From Lachnospiraceae bacterium (GTDB taxonomy: Bacteria; Bacillota; Clostridia; Lachnospirales; Lachnospiraceae), in contig CAJTFL010000016.1 of NCBI GenBank assembly GCA_910575565.1, positions 31,464-95,463 of the forward strand: 64,000 nt of DNA, in the 5' to 3' direction. The notes below the pieces were generated by a model that saw nothing but the letters and a program-made list of their open reading frames with translations, made no database searches and was not told the DNA's origin. Both the position numbers and the translations under genes were made by a program. Each line of letters begins with the position of its first letter. The stretch's first letter is position 1. Shown here one piece after another: positions 63,893 through 64,000 of this stretch.

Positions 63893-64000
63893 TCGTAAGC
63901 GCCAAATATTCCTGCGGATTTTCTAATCCGCTGGTTCCCTCTATAATTGTAGGCGAAAGATATTTAGACTATTTCACTACAATTACGGAGGATAGGTTAT
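63893..64000 (+). promoter_or_regulatory. Repeat junction and start region of a plus-strand gene
   Basis: At about 63894 the R4 repeat stops in the loop of its terminator and new sequence begins (GTAAGCGCCAAATATTCCTG). It ends ACGGAGGATAGGTTAT at the window edge, with GGAGG (63987-63991) placed before a likely ATG that begins at 63999. The gene itself is outside the window. Confidence 0.5.

Overview
The window looks like chromosomal DNA of a gut-type Firmicute, most likely a Lachnospiraceae member (class Clostridia). This rests on strong AGGAGG-type ribosome binding sites, the protein families present, and a Tn916-like integrase/excisionase pair on an integrated mobilizable element. I see no rRNA, tRNA or CRISPR array. 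Base composition changes visibly: about 1-31 kb is moderately GC-rich and mostly intact, 31-34.5 kb is AT-rich and decayed, 35-43.5 kb is again GC-richer (the inserted element), and 44-64 kb is very AT-rich and modular.

Region 1 (1-22 kb) is mostly housekeeping or family-specific genes, nearly all on the minus strand: two paralogous lipoproteins plus a deleted third copy, an ABC exporter pair, a membrane protein, GNAT and DUF2200 proteins, and a purine permease. A cluster at 11.7-19.9 kb holds an ADP-ribosylglycohydrolase, a winged-helix (WYL-like) regulator, a DUF2786 protein, two proteins of unknown function, a PD-(D/E)XK-like nuclease with a 36-bp tandem repeat, a metallo-beta-lactamase-fold hydrolase and a PPP-type phosphatase. 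Three promoters inside this cluster share a 16-bp palindrome (CGTCA-N6-TGACG) at an identical 20-bp distance from the -10 box, so they look like one small regulon. An AraC regulator and an EamA transporter follow on the plus strand, between two inverted copies of an interspersed repeat.

Region 2 (22-31 kb) is a complete type I restriction-modification operon, hsdM-hsdS-hsdR. It is followed 3 bp downstream by an unusual double metallopeptidase that joins a YgjP-like and an ImmA/IrrE-like HExxH domain in one chain.

Region 3 (31.5-64 kb) is an accessory island. About 1.1-kb dispersed repeats (four copies, near 32.1, 50.7, 55.1 and 63.0 kb) each carry a serine-recombinase C-terminal half (recombinase domain plus zinc ribbon, no catalytic resolvase domain), and three of the four are intact 219-aa ORFs. 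They are coupled to a terminator and a small membrane-protein gene or remnant. Between the repeats lie variable cassettes: Rpn-type nuclease genes, a Phd/Doc toxin-antitoxin pair, a Schlafen-AlbA_2 protein, a YobI-like P-loop NTPase broken by a stop and two frameshifts, an ATPase fragment and IS110 fragments.

Nested in this island is an IS110-family transposase gene split in two. An 11.55-kb integrative mobilizable element (35065-46623) sits in its 5' part, bounded by the 8-bp repeat CTGCCGTG, and a 158-bp near-palindromic MITE with a CTAG target duplication sits in its 3' part. The mobilizable element carries int, xis, an IstB-like ATPase, a RepA_N initiator, a relaxase, MobC, a methyltransferase, sigma and HTH regulators, a chloramphenicol-acetyltransferase-like gene behind a consensus promoter, a GntR regulator, an iteron/palindrome region and a 451-aa protein with a nuclease-like motif. 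It has no conjugation machinery of its own, so it would need a helper.
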